DNA from: Streptomyces venezuelae
GTDB taxonomy: Bacteria > Actinomycetota > Actinomycetes > Streptomycetales > Streptomycetaceae
Reading direction: 5' to 3'
DNA: 64,000 nt
Assembly (NCBI RefSeq): GCF_008642355.1
Contig: NZ_CP029193.1
Location: 1,202,001 to 1,266,000, forward strand
In this document: positions 25,080 to 33,807 of the stretch, piece by piece
Numbering within the stretch: the stretch's first letter is position 1
How the letters are laid out: each line of letters opens with the position of its first letter
Notes under the pieces: model-generated
The model's input: the letters and a program-made list of their open reading frames with translations, nothing else
Told to the model about the DNA's origin: nothing
Databases searched by the model: none
Translations under genes and position numbers: made by a program

Positions 25080-25115
25080 CAGGAACCTTCTATTTATCAG
25101 GCAGGGTTCCTGATA
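25080..25115. promoter_or_regulatory. Nested palindromic operator between ROK and MFS genes
   Basis: TATCAGG (25095-25101) and CCTGATA (25109-25115) form an inverted repeat with a 7-base spacer. CAGGAACC (25080-25087) and GGTTCCTG (25105-25112) form a second, overlapping inverted repeat. The region is the most AT-rich in the neighbourhood and probably contains both divergent promoters. Confidence 0.6.
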
Positions 25116-25160
25116 GTTTACGTCGCCGGATCGGGACAGCACTCGGGAGGGCGGAGCGGG

Positions 25161-26372
25161 ATGAGTGAAGTGGGCTACGACAAACAGCGGTTGAAGCGGG
25201 CGCGGCTCGCCGTCGCGGCCGTCTTCTGCGTGCACGGCGCGGTCGCCGGGTCTTTTGCCACGCGGGTGCCCTGGATCCAGGACCACGCAGGCGTCAGCGC
25301 GGGCATGCTCGGCCTCGCCCTGGCCTTCCCCGCGATCGGCGCGTCCGTCGCGATGCCGCTCGCGAGCCGCATCAGCCACCGCTTCGGGGCCCGCAACGCC
25401 CTGCGCGGCCTGCTCGTCATGTGGACGCTCGCGCTGATCCTGCCGGCGCTCGCGCCGAACCTGCTCACGCTCTGCCTGGCGCTCTTCGTGTACGGCGCGA
25501 CCTCCGGCATGTCCGACGTGACGATGAACGCGATCGGCGTCGAGACCGAGGCCCGCATGCGGAAGTCGATCATGTCGGGCCTGCACGGCATGTGGAGCGT
25601 CGGCGCCCTGATCGGCTCCGCGGCGGGCACGGTCGCCGCCCACCTCGGCTCGGACGCCCGCCTCCACCACCTGCTGGCCTCCGCCGCACTGACCGCGCTC
25701 GGCCTCGTCGCCTGCCAGGGCGTCCTCGACCTGCAACCCGAGCCGGAGGAGGAAGCGCCTCCCCGGTTCTCGCTGCCGCCGAGGTCGGCGCTGCTCATCG
25801 GCGCCGTCGGCTTCTGCGCGGTCTTCGCGGAGGGCGCGAGCCTCGACTGGTCGGCCGTCTACCTGCGCGACGTCCTGGACACGTCGGCCGGTGTCGCCGC
25901 CGCCTCCACCACCGGCTTCACGCTCACCATGGCCGTCGCGCGGCTCGCGGGCGACGCGGTGGTCGACCGGTTCGGGGCGGTGCGCACGGTGCGGGCCGGC
26001 GGTGTCCTCGCGGCGGTCGGCGGGCTGCTCGTCGTCCTCGCCACGCATCCCGTGATGGCCATGGGCGGGTTCGCCCTGCTGGGCCTCGGCATCGCGGTCG
26101 TGGTGCCGCTCGCCTTCGCCGCGGCCGGGCACAGCGGCCCCAACCCCAGCCAGGCCATCGCGGGTGTCGCCACCATCACGTACACATCGAGCCTCATCGC
26201 CCCCTCCGCGATCGGCGCGCTCGCCGAGGCCACGAGCCTCGTGACCTCCTTCGGCCTGGTGACGCTGCTCGCCTGCGGCCTCACGGTCTTCGCTGGCGTC
26301 CTGCGCACGGGCGGCCGCAAGGCCGCTCAGGCGGCGCCGGCGGACACGGCAGCCCATGGACCGAGGTCCTGA
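25161..26372 (+). CDS. MFS transporter
   Basis: The protein has 403 residues with twelve predicted membrane segments and the MFS loop 2-3 motif as SRISHRFGARNALRG. VAGSFATRVPWIQDHAGVS in the first loop resembles YbjJ-type MFS proteins. Substrate is unknown; a divergent ROK regulator suggests a sugar or sugar derivative, in either direction. GGAGCGGG precedes the ATG. Acidic EPEPEEEAPP marks the central cytosolic loop. There is no downstream partner in the same unit: the next gene starts 142 bases later with its own upstream region. Confidence 0.88.
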   Translation: MSEVGYDKQRLKRARLAVAAVFCVHGAVAGSFATRVPWIQDHAGVSAGMLGLALAFPAIGASVAMPLASRISHRFGARNALRGLLVMWTLALILPALAPNLLTLCLALFVYGATSGMSDVTMNAIGVETEARMRKSIMSGLHGMWSVGALIGSAAGTVAAHLGSDARLHHLLASAALTALGLVACQGVLDLQPEPEEEAPPRFSLPPRSALLIGAVGFCAVFAEGASLDWSAVYLRDVLDTSAGVAAASTTGFTLTMAVARLAGDAVVDRFGAVRTVRAGGVLAAVGGLLVVLATHPVMAMGGFALLGLGIAVVVPLAFAAAGHSGPNPSQAIAGVATITYTSSLIAPSAIGALAEATSLVTSFGLVTLLACGLTVFAGVLRTGGRKAAQAAPADTAAHGPRS

Positions 26373-26514
26373 GCCGCCGAGACGTACGTCCCGATCCCCG
26401 CGAGAACAGCCCTCGCGCGTCAGAACCCGCACTTACGTCGAACTAACATGGCGTCGATCATTTCCGGCCACCCGGCCGGCCCCGGCTCGGCGCACAGAAA
26501 GCGACTGACTCACC

Positions 26515-27903
26515 ATGGATCTCGGCGTGCGCTGGAAGCTGCACGGCGACGGGCGCACCCCCGCGCCCGGAGCCGTCGTCCGTCCCGACGAGCGGCTCTC
26601 CTGGCCGCGCACCTTCGGGCTCGGCGCCCAGCACGTGGTCGCGATGTTCGGCGCGTCGTTCGTGGCCCCCGTGCTCATGGGCCTCGACCCGAACCTCGCG
26701 ATCATGATGTCGGGCGTCGCCACCGTCATCTTCCTGCTCGCCACGCGCGGCCGGGTCCCCAGCTACCTGGGCTGTTCGCTCTCCTTCGTGGGTGTCGCCG
26801 CGGTCATCCGGGCGCAGGGCGGCTCCAGCGCGACGGTGACCGGCGCGGTCTTCGTCGTCGGCGCCGCGCTGTTCCTGGTGGGCCTCGCCGTGCAGAAGTT
26901 CGGGGCGCGGATCATCCATGCCGCGATGCCGCCGATCGTGACCGGCGCGGTCGTCATGCTGATCGGCTTCAACCTGGCGCCGGTCACGGCGTCGACGTAC
27001 TGGCCGCAGGACCAGTGGACGGCGCTCCTGGTGATGCTCTTCACCGGCCTCGCCGTGGTGTGCCTGCGCGGCTTCTGGTCGCGCATCGCGATCTTCCTCG
27101 GCCTGATCTTCGGGTACGGCATCTCCTGGGTCTTCGACCAGGTCTTCGGCAAGATCCACTCGGCGGACGCCTCGGGCAAGGTCGTCGACCACTGGCGTCT
27201 GGACCTGTCCGCCGTGGGCGACGCCGACTGGATCGGCCTGCCCTCCTTCCACGCGCCGAGCTTCGAATGGTCGGCGATCCTCGTGGCGCTGCCCGTCGTC
27301 ATCGCGCTGATCGCCGAGAACGCGGGCCACGTGAAGGCCGTCGGCGAGATGACCGGGGACAACCTCGACGACAAGCTCGGCACGGCGATCTCCGCCGACG
27401 GCGCCGCCTCCATGCTCTCCACCGCGGTCGGCGGCCCGCCCAACACCACGTACTCCGAGAACATCGGCGTGATGGCCGCGACCCGCGTCTACTCCACGGC
27501 CGCGTACTGGGCGGCGGCCTGCTTCGCCCTGCTCTTCGGGCTCTGCCCCAAGTTCGGCGCGGTCGTGGCCGCGATCCCCGGCGGCGTGCTCGGCGGCATC
27601 ACCGTCATCCTGTACGGCATGATCGGCCTGCTCGGCGCGCAGATCTGGATCAACGCCAAGGTCGACCTGCGCAATCCGCTGAACCTGGTGCCGGCCGCCG
27701 CGGGCATCATCATCGGCGTCGGCGGCGTCTCCCTGAAGTTCACCGACACCTTCCAGCTGAGCGGCATCGCGCTCGGCACGATCGTCGTCATCACGGGCTA
27801 CCACGTGCTGCGCGCCTTCGCCCCCGCCCACCTCAAGTCCCAGGAACCGCTCCTGGATTCGGGCACGTCGACGTACGACGAGGAGAACCGCGAGCGCGGC
27901 TGA
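26515..27903 (+). CDS. Uracil-xanthine permease (NCS2 family)
   Basis: The protein has 462 residues with about fourteen hydrophobic segments. The NCS2 signatures are present: ALIAENAGHVKAVGEMTGDN, with the substrate-binding Glu in helix 8, and GGPPNTTYSENIGVMAATRV in helix 10. SYLGCSLSFVG marks helix 3. The pattern is closer to uracil (UraA/RutG-like) than to urate carriers. It imports a nucleobase with protons for salvage. The ribosome site is weak. TAACAT about 70 bases upstream could be a -10 element, but no -35 partner is visible. Confidence 0.9.
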   Translation: MDLGVRWKLHGDGRTPAPGAVVRPDERLSWPRTFGLGAQHVVAMFGASFVAPVLMGLDPNLAIMMSGVATVIFLLATRGRVPSYLGCSLSFVGVAAVIRAQGGSSATVTGAVFVVGAALFLVGLAVQKFGARIIHAAMPPIVTGAVVMLIGFNLAPVTASTYWPQDQWTALLVMLFTGLAVVCLRGFWSRIAIFLGLIFGYGISWVFDQVFGKIHSADASGKVVDHWRLDLSAVGDADWIGLPSFHAPSFEWSAILVALPVVIALIAENAGHVKAVGEMTGDNLDDKLGTAISADGAASMLSTAVGGPPNTTYSENIGVMAATRVYSTAAYWAAACFALLFGLCPKFGAVVAAIPGGVLGGITVILYGMIGLLGAQIWINAKVDLRNPLNLVPAAAGIIIGVGGVSLKFTDTFQLSGIALGTIVVITGYHVLRAFAPAHLKSQEPLLDSGTSTYDEENRERG

Positions 27904-27908
27904 AACCG

Positions 27909-27939
27909 TTGGACGTGGTGCGTCACGCCTGATTAGGGT
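27909..27939 (+). promoter_or_regulatory. Promoter of the exporter leader
   Basis: TTGGAC (27909-27914) and TAGGGT (27934-27939) are 19 bases apart. The ATG of the leader ORF begins 7 bases after the -10 element, so the leader transcript is probably leaderless. Confidence 0.45.
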
Positions 27940-27946
27940 GCGCACC

Positions 27947-28015
27947 ATGTCCACTCCCGAGTCCGACAGACTCACGCCACCGGTCGTCCGGTGGCTTCTC
28001 GCGCCACAGCGCTGA
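27947..28015 (+). CDS. 22-residue leader peptide of the chloramphenicol exporter
   Basis: ATG at 27947 opens MSTPESDRLTPPVVRWLLAP followed by QR and TGA. It lies 91 bases before the exporter start and contains, within its codons, two segments of a GCCACCGG/CCGGTGGC hairpin. Leader peptides of this kind let a drug-stalled ribosome change downstream RNA folding, as known for other chloramphenicol resistance genes. No function of the peptide itself is implied. It is short, but the coincidence of start, stop and hairpins makes it credible. Confidence 0.6.
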   Translation: MSTPESDRLTPPVVRWLLAPQR

Positions 28016-28077
28016 CACGCCGGCCCCCGGGGCCGCCGCCGCCACCGGATCACCGCCCCCGTGCCCTGATCCCTTTT
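27976..28077 (+). promoter_or_regulatory. Attenuator with three competing RNA segments
   Basis: Segment 1 GCCACCGG (27976-27983) pairs with segment 2 CCGGTGGC (27988-27995) over a TCGT loop. Segment 3 (28041-28048) is identical to segment 1, so 2 can pair with 3 instead. Segment 3 runs into GGATCA (28047-28052), which pairs with TGATCC (28067-28072) ahead of CTTTT, a terminator-like hairpin. Segment 2:3 pairing would disturb that hairpin. Confidence 0.6.
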
Positions 28078-28106
28078 GATCCACATCGTGGTTGCGGAGT
28101 CCTGCT

Positions 28107-29297
28107 GTGCCCTTTGCCCTGTATCTCCTCGGGCTCGCCGTTTTCGCGCAAGGAACCTCGGAGTTCATGCTGTCGGGGCTGATCCCCGACATCTCGCGCG
28201 ACCTGTCCGTCACCGTTCCGGCCGCGGGCCATCTGACCTCGGCGTTCGCCGTGGGAATGATCGTCGGCGCACCGCTGATGGCCCTTCTGAGCCGCCGCTT
28301 CGCCCGCCGGAGCGCGCTCCTGGTCTTCCTCGTCGCCTTCCTGCTCGTCCACGTCGTCGGCGCGCTCACCACGAGCTTCGCCGTGCTGCTCGTGACCCGC
28401 GTCGTCGGCGCCCTCGCCAACGCCGGGTTCCTCGCCGTCGCGCTGGTCACCGCCACGGACATGGTCGAGCCCGACGCCAAGGGGCGCGCCACGTCCGCGC
28501 TGCTCGGCGGCGTCACCGTCGCCTGTGTCGCGGGCGTGCCCGCGGGCGCGCTGCTCGGCGAGGCCTGGGGCTGGCGCTCCGCGTTCTGGGCGGTGGCCCT
28601 GCTCTCGCTGCCCGCCGTGCTCGCCATCGCGCGAGCCGTGCCGGCCGGGGCGCCCGACCTCGGTTCCCCGCGCGCGCTCGGGGAGCTGCGGGCGCTGCGC
28701 GGCCCGCGGCTCCTCGTGACGCTGCTGCTCGGCGCGCTGGTCAACGGCTCGACGTTCTGCACGTTCACCTACCTCTCCCCCGTCGTCACGCGCGTCTCCG
28801 GTCTCGGCTCGGGCTGGGTGCCCGCGATGCTCGCCCTGTTCGGCGTCGGCTCGTTCGTGGGCGTCACCGCGGCCGGGCGCCTCGCCGACGTACGGCCCAT
28901 GCCGGTCCTGGTGTTCGGCTCGCTCGCGCTGCTCACCGGGTGGGCCCTGTTCGCGGTGACGGCGTCGCGTCCGGTGGCGGTGGTCGTCCTGGTCCTCGTC
29001 CAGGGGGCCCTGTCGTTCGGCGTCGGTTCCACGCTGATCGCGCGGGCCCTGTACGCGGCGGCGGAGGAGGCCCCCCACCTGGCGGGCGGGTTCGCGACGG
29101 CCGCGTTCAACGTGGGCGGCGCCCTCGGCCCGTGGCTCGGCGGCCTCGCGATCTCCGCGGGGCTGGGATACCGCTCGCCGCTCTGGCTCAGCGCGGCGCT
29201 GGTGGCGGTGGCGCTGGCCGTCGGAGGTACGGCGCTCGGGCTCGCCGGAAGGCGCCGCTCGCCGACGGAGGTCACCGAGGCCCGCGCCCGCTCGTAG
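28107..29297 (+). CDS. Cmx/CmrA-type chloramphenicol efflux MFS transporter
   Basis: The protein has 396 residues with twelve predicted membrane segments. GTG at 28107 is chosen because GGAG lies 7 bases upstream; a TTG five codons earlier is in frame. The N-terminus LYLLGLAVFAQGTSEFMLSG and GMIVGAPLMALLSRRFARR match, from memory, the Cml/CmlR exporters of Streptomyces and the Cmx proteins of Corynebacterium. DHA1-type drug-proton antiport of chloramphenicol is the likely role. The attenuator upstream supports induction by a ribosome-targeting drug. Another phenicol-like or endogenous substrate is possible. Confidence 0.87.
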   Translation: MPFALYLLGLAVFAQGTSEFMLSGLIPDISRDLSVTVPAAGHLTSAFAVGMIVGAPLMALLSRRFARRSALLVFLVAFLLVHVVGALTTSFAVLLVTRVVGALANAGFLAVALVTATDMVEPDAKGRATSALLGGVTVACVAGVPAGALLGEAWGWRSAFWAVALLSLPAVLAIARAVPAGAPDLGSPRALGELRALRGPRLLVTLLLGALVNGSTFCTFTYLSPVVTRVSGLGSGWVPAMLALFGVGSFVGVTAAGRLADVRPMPVLVFGSLALLTGWALFAVTASRPVAVVVLVLVQGALSFGVGSTLIARALYAAAEEAPHLAGGFATAAFNVGGALGPWLGGLAISAGLGYRSPLWLSAALVAVALAVGGTALGLAGRRRSPTEVTEARARS

Positions 29298-29428
29298 CCG
29301 CACGCGGGGGTGGGCGTGCCGGGTCGCGTCCACTCCCCGCCCGTCGCGCACGCCGCCCGTTCCCTCGTTTCGGGGAAGCGCCCGGTGCGCTGGCGTCCGG
29401 GGCGGGCCGGGGCTGGGAACCTGCCCCC

Positions 29429-30142
29429 ATGGCGCAGGTGGAGCGTTTCGCAGAGTTCAGGGCTCCGGCCCGCGGGGCCGACGACGTCGACGGCGTGCTG
29501 GCGCGGATGCGGGCGCTCGGCGCGGACTGGCCGCCGCGTGATGGGGTCGCCGTCTTCAACCGCGTCTACCTCACGGTGACCGAGGAGGTCGCCCGGCGCC
29601 TCGGCGGCGGCGCCTTCCCCGACGTACACGCGGCGACGACCCTGGCCGTCCGCTTCGCCGAGCGGTACCTCACGGCTGTCGACGCGGCGGCCGAGGGGCG
29701 CCGGCCGCCCGCCTGTTGGCGCCCGCTGTTCCAGTACCGGCGCCATCCCGGCGTCCATCCGCTGCAGTTCGCACTCGCGGGCATCAACGCGCACATCGGG
29801 CACGACCTCGCGCGTGCCGTCGTGGACAGCTGCCGCGTGCTGGGGTGCGAACCGGCCGATCTGGAGGACGAGTTCGACCGTGTGGGCGACTCGCTCGTCT
29901 CCCTGGAGGAACGCATCCGCGAGGAACTGATGCCCGGCCCCGACTTCCTCCAGGTCGGTGACCCGCTGACGCACCTCGCCGGTTCCTGGAGCCTGGAGCG
30001 GGCCAGGGACGGCGCCTGGGCGTCGGGGCGGGCCCTGTGGGCGCTGCGCGAACTCCCGTGCGTGGCGGAGGAGTTCGGGGAGCGGCTCGACGGGGCGGTG
30101 GGTCTGGTGGGCCGAATCCTGCTGACGCCCCTGCCGGACTGA
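29429..30142 (+). CDS. DUF5995 family protein
   Basis: The protein has 237 residues, starting MAQVERFAEF. It is predominantly helical, with the conserved-looking WRPLFQYRRHPGVHPLQFAL and AGINAHIGHDLARAVV segments; the two His-containing motifs HPLQFALAGINAHIGHDL could form a metal or ligand site. I recognise the DUF5995 pattern, which has no assigned function. It lacks a signal peptide and membrane segments, so it is cytosolic. It stands between the efflux gene and an LLM oxidoreductase gene, with no overlap to either. No ribosome site is obvious before the ATG. Confidence 0.7.
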   Translation: MAQVERFAEFRAPARGADDVDGVLARMRALGADWPPRDGVAVFNRVYLTVTEEVARRLGGGAFPDVHAATTLAVRFAERYLTAVDAAAEGRRPPACWRPLFQYRRHPGVHPLQFALAGINAHIGHDLARAVVDSCRVLGCEPADLEDEFDRVGDSLVSLEERIREELMPGPDFLQVGDPLTHLAGSWSLERARDGAWASGRALWALRELPCVAEEFGERLDGAVGLVGRILLTPLPD

Positions 30143-30218
30143 CGACGATCGTTGTACGTTGAAACGACCGTTCTCGACGTACCCGACGCGGACGTACCCG
30201 ACGCAAAGGAGCACCGGC

Positions 30219-31151
30219 ATGGCGACCCCACTGGGACTGAGCCTTCCGCAGGGCAGTCAGTACGCCATCGGACGCGACGTCCCCGCGGTGGCGCGGGCCG
30301 CCGAGGACATGGGCTACGAGAGCCTGTGGGTCTACGAGCGCATCCTCTACCCCGAGCCCGCCACGCAGGGCCTGTACGGAATCCCGGGCCGCCCCTGGCC
30401 CGACGCGTACCGCTCGGTCGCCGACCCGCTGATCACTCTGACGCTCGCCGCTGCGGCCACGGAACGGGCCCGCCTCGGCACCAGCGTGCTGGTCGCCCCG
30501 CTCCACGTCCCCTTCCAACTCGCCCGTTCCCTGGCGTCGCTGGACGCGGCGAGCGGCGGCCGGGTCGTCGCGGGCTTCGGCACGGGCTGGTCGCGCGACG
30601 AGTACGCGGCCGCCTCCGTCGCGCCCTATGAGCGGCGCGGCAGGACCCTGGACGAGCTGCTGGACGTCTGCCGCGCGGTGTGGGGCCCCGACCCGGTGGC
30701 GTACGAGGGTGAGCTGACCACCATCGCACCGTCCGTCGTGCGTCCCAAGCCCGCCCGGCCGATCCCCATCCTGCTGCCCGCCAACAGCCCCCGCGCCCTG
30801 CGCAGGCTCGTCGACCGCGCGGACGGCTGGATGCCGGTGGCCACCGGCCCCGAAGCCCTCGCCGAGCAGGCCCAGGCCCTGAAGGACATGGCCGCCGAGC
30901 GGGGACGCACCCGCCCGGTCCGGACCGTCCTGCGGGCCAACACGCGGTACACGCCCAAGGCGTACGAGGGCGACCGCCGTGCCCCCTTCCAGGGCAACGT
31001 CGCCCAGATCGTCGAGGACCTCGGAGCACATGCCGCCACGGGCGCGGTGGACGAGATCCTCATCGAACTCGCGGGCAGCACGAGGGACGCCGGGGAACTG
31101 AGGGACGTGGCGGCGGAGGTGTACGGGGCGGCGAGGGCCGCCGGGGTCTGA
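30219..31151 (+). CDS. LLM class F420-dependent oxidoreductase
   Basis: The protein has 310 residues; AAAGGAG precedes the ATG at 30219. The luciferase-like TIM barrel is seen in GLSLPQGSQYAIGRDVPAVA, LASLDAASGGRVVAGFGTGW and SRDEYAA, the typical F420-binding pattern of actinobacterial members. It should transfer hydride to or from F420 on an unknown substrate. Two tandem copies of GACGTACCCGACGC (about 30177-30204) stand just before the ribosome site and may be regulatory. The gene is convergent with the lysine monooxygenase gene, 18 bases away. Confidence 0.87.
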   Translation: MATPLGLSLPQGSQYAIGRDVPAVARAAEDMGYESLWVYERILYPEPATQGLYGIPGRPWPDAYRSVADPLITLTLAAAATERARLGTSVLVAPLHVPFQLARSLASLDAASGGRVVAGFGTGWSRDEYAAASVAPYERRGRTLDELLDVCRAVWGPDPVAYEGELTTIAPSVVRPKPARPIPILLPANSPRALRRLVDRADGWMPVATGPEALAEQAQALKDMAAERGRTRPVRTVLRANTRYTPKAYEGDRRAPFQGNVAQIVEDLGAHAATGAVDEILIELAGSTRDAGELRDVAAEVYGAARAAGV

Positions 31152-31169
31152 CCGGCGGCTCCAGGACCG

Positions 31170-32864
31170 TCAGTCCTCGGGCAGCTCGACCGGAGCAATC
31201 GAGTCGTACACATCCCCCGGCCCGGGGTTGGTCGCGTCCGTGGCACCGCCGAAGTGGTGCATGACGCCCCACACCGCGTTCAGAGCGGTCTGCACCGCCC
31301 CCTCGGCCCATCCCGCCGTCCAGGAGATGTCGTCGCCCGCGAGGAAGATCCCCCGCTTGTCCTCGGGCAACGAGTCCTGCATGAAGTGGGTGAACAGGCG
31401 CCGCTGGTAGCGGTAGTGACCCGGCAGGTTCGCCTTGAACGCGCCCATGAAGTAGGGCTCGTTCTCCCAGGACACGGTCACCGGGTTGCCGATGATGTGC
31501 TTGCGGATGTCGACCTTCGGGTAGACCTCGCCGAGCGACTTGAGCATGACCTCCATGCGCTCGTTCGCCGACAGCGGGAGCCATTTCAGGCTGTCGTCGC
31601 ACCAGGTGTAGGAGAGGCAGATGACGGCGGGCTTGTCCGGCCCGTCGTCGAGCAGGTAGGTACCGCGCGTCATGCGGTCGGTGAGCGTCATCGACATCAC
31701 GTCACGGCCGGTCTCCTCGTCCTTGTCCAGCCAGAACGGCCGGTCCACCGGGACGAACAGCTTCGACGACTCCATGTAGTGAGTCCGCTCCATCGCCGTC
31801 CAGTGGTCGATGGGGAAGAGCGAGTCGTCGCACTCGATCTTCGAGAGCAGCATCCACGACTGGGCGGTGAAGATCGCGGCCTGGTAGGTGCGGATGTCGC
31901 CGGACGCGTCGGTGACCGTCACGCGGTTCCCGGCGGTGCGGTTGAGGCGGGTCACGGCGGGCTTCGGCGCCCCGCCCTCGTGCAGCGAGGACAGGGACGT
32001 GCCCGGCTCCCAGTGCACGATCTTCTGCGGCTGGCGGTCCCACAGGCGCAGCGGCAGCTGCTGGCTGCCGCCGACGATGCCGCGGTGGTGGTCGTCGGCC
32101 TCGGTGTAGACGACGCGCAGGATCTCCAGGATGGAGTTCGGGAAGTCGGTGTCCCAGCCGCCGGTGCCGAAGCCGACCTGGCCGAAGATCTCGCGGTGCC
32201 GGAAGGACTTGAACGCCTCGGAGTCGCAGAGGAAGCCGTAGAACGTCTGGTTGTCGAGCTTCTCGACGAGCTTCGACCAGATCTCGCGGATCTTCGGCAC
32301 GTCGCGCTCGCGCAGGGCGCGGTTCATGTCGGAGAAGTCCGCGCCCTCTTCGAGGCAGTCGGCCCACGCCTTCGCGACGTCGCGGTAGACCTGCGGCAGG
32401 TCCTCGACGGTTTCGGCGTAGTGCGACTCGCCCTTGAGGTCCACGACGGTGGAGGGGGTCGACTCGGCGAGCGGGTTGGGGAACGGGCTGGTCTTGAGGC
32501 CCACCAGGTCGATGTAGTGCTGCAGCGCCGTCGACGACGGCGGGAAGCGCATCGCGCCCATCTCGGCGGTCAGGTCGCCGTCGCAGCCCTCGAAGCCGAC
32601 GGTGCGCAGCCGTCCGCCGATCTGGTCGGCCTCGTAGACGACGGGCTTGAGGCCCATCTTCATCAGCTCGTACGCGGCGATGATGCCGGAGAGACCGCCG
32701 CCGATGACGGCGACCTCGGTGCCGTGCTCGGTCGCGGGTATCTGGCCCAGGCCCGCGGGGTGGGCGAGGAAGTCGTCGTAGGCGTACGGGAAGTCCGGAC
32801 CGAACATGGTGATCGGCGGCTGGGCGTCGGTGTGCTGGATGGCCGTGGGCACAGTGGACGTCAT
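31170..32864 (-). CDS. davB: L-lysine 2-monooxygenase (DavB-like flavoenzyme)
   Basis: The protein has 564 residues. An FAD-binding Rossmann motif EVAVIGGGLSGIIAAYEL lies near residue 50 and a C-terminal FAD motif GIFLAGDDISWTAGWAEGAV near 515. From memory, the opening ITMFGPDFPYAYDDFLAHPA and the stretches EIFGQVGFGTGGWDTDFPNS and YLLDDGPDKPAVICLSYTW align almost without gaps to Pseudomonas DavB (560 residues), which converts lysine to 5-aminovaleramide, CO2 and water. Tryptophan 2-monooxygenase (IaaM) is the main alternative in this family. The neighbour upstream is a DavA-like amidase, which supports the lysine route. AAGGAG precedes the ATG at 32864. Confidence 0.8.
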   Translation of the reverse strand: MTSTVPTAIQHTDAQPPITMFGPDFPYAYDDFLAHPAGLGQIPATEHGTEVAVIGGGLSGIIAAYELMKMGLKPVVYEADQIGGRLRTVGFEGCDGDLTAEMGAMRFPPSSTALQHYIDLVGLKTSPFPNPLAESTPSTVVDLKGESHYAETVEDLPQVYRDVAKAWADCLEEGADFSDMNRALRERDVPKIREIWSKLVEKLDNQTFYGFLCDSEAFKSFRHREIFGQVGFGTGGWDTDFPNSILEILRVVYTEADDHHRGIVGGSQQLPLRLWDRQPQKIVHWEPGTSLSSLHEGGAPKPAVTRLNRTAGNRVTVTDASGDIRTYQAAIFTAQSWMLLSKIECDDSLFPIDHWTAMERTHYMESSKLFVPVDRPFWLDKDEETGRDVMSMTLTDRMTRGTYLLDDGPDKPAVICLSYTWCDDSLKWLPLSANERMEVMLKSLGEVYPKVDIRKHIIGNPVTVSWENEPYFMGAFKANLPGHYRYQRRLFTHFMQDSLPEDKRGIFLAGDDISWTAGWAEGAVQTALNAVWGVMHHFGGATDATNPGPGDVYDSIAPVELPED

Positions 32865-32919
32865 GGGGTACGGACTCCTTGCGGGGGAACTGGAGCAGAA
32901 GGCTGCGGGGGGGGGAGGC

Positions 32920-33723
32920 TCAGGCTCGGACGAGGGACGCGTACAGGCCGGGGCGGCGGTCGCGCAGGTACGGGTTGTTCTCGCGGGAGGCGCTCAGGAA
33001 CTCCGGGTCGACGTCGCCGAGGACGAGTTCCTCGCCGCGGCCCGCGCGGGCACGCGACACGCCGTCGGGTCCGACCAGCGTGGAGAGCCCGACGAACTCG
33101 AACTCGCCCTCGGGGCCGACCCGGTTGACGTAGGCGACGTACAGCTGGTTCTCGAAGGCGCGCACCGGCACGAGGGACTCGGCGACGAACTGGAACGGGT
33201 GCATCTGCGCGGTCGGCACGACCAGCAGGTCGGTGCCCGCGAGGGCGTGCGCGCGGACGTTCTCCGGGAACTCCACGTCGTAGCAGATCATCAGGCCGAC
33301 CCGGACGCCGCCGAGCTCGGCCTGGACGACGGCCTGCTCGCCCGGGGTGAAGGAGTCGCGCTCGAAGCCGCCGAAGAGGTGGGTCTTGCGGTAGTTCGCG
33401 AGGCGGGCCCCGTCCGGGCCGATCAGCTGGACGGAGTTGAAGACGAGGTCGCCCTCGCGCTCCGGGTAGCCGTAGGCGACGCCGACCCGGTGGCGGGCCG
33501 CGATCTCCGCGACGGCCTTCGCGGACTCCCCGTCGACGGGCTCGGCGAGCCGGGCGATCTCGTCCCCGATCGCGTATCCCGTGAGGTACAGCTCGGGCGC
33601 GATGAGCAGCCCGGCGTCCGCCGCGGCGGCGCGTCCGGCGGCCTCGTCGAGCGCCGCGAGGTTGGCGTCGACGGATCCGGGCCGCCCGGAGCTCTGGAGC
33701 AGGGCGGTGCGCAGCGCAGGCAT
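32920..33723 (-). CDS. davA: 5-aminovaleramidase, carbon-nitrogen hydrolase (DavA-like)
   Basis: The protein has 267 residues. The nitrilase-superfamily triad is complete: E44 in APELYLTGY, K113 in NYRKTHLFGGFER and C147 in LMICYDVEFPEN. GYPEREGDLVFNSVQLIGP and YRKTHLFG resemble, from memory, Pseudomonas DavA, which hydrolyses 5-aminovaleramide to 5-aminovalerate. It lies upstream of davB on the same strand with a 55-base gap that contains a run of nine G. Together the two enzymes would turn lysine into 5-aminovalerate. Indole-acetamide hydrolysis would be the alternative if davB acts on tryptophan. GAGG precedes the ATG. Confidence 0.8.
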   Translation of the reverse strand: MPALRTALLQSSGRPGSVDANLAALDEAAGRAAAADAGLLIAPELYLTGYAIGDEIARLAEPVDGESAKAVAEIAARHRVGVAYGYPEREGDLVFNSVQLIGPDGARLANYRKTHLFGGFERDSFTPGEQAVVQAELGGVRVGLMICYDVEFPENVRAHALAGTDLLVVPTAQMHPFQFVAESLVPVRAFENQLYVAYVNRVGPEGEFEFVGLSTLVGPDGVSRARAGRGEELVLGDVDPEFLSASRENNPYLRDRRPGLYASLVRA

Positions 33724-33807
33724 GGCGGAACCTCGGGGCGTACGAAGGGGAAGGCGGGGTCGGTAAGACGGTACGGTCGGCGGCTGTGCCCGGACAAGGC
33801 GCGACCG

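Noticed and set aside
30177..30204. Tandem 14-bp repeat GACGTACCCGACGC before the LLM oxidoreductase
   Set aside because: Only two copies directly before the ribosome site; probably a recent small duplication, kept as a note in the gene entry.
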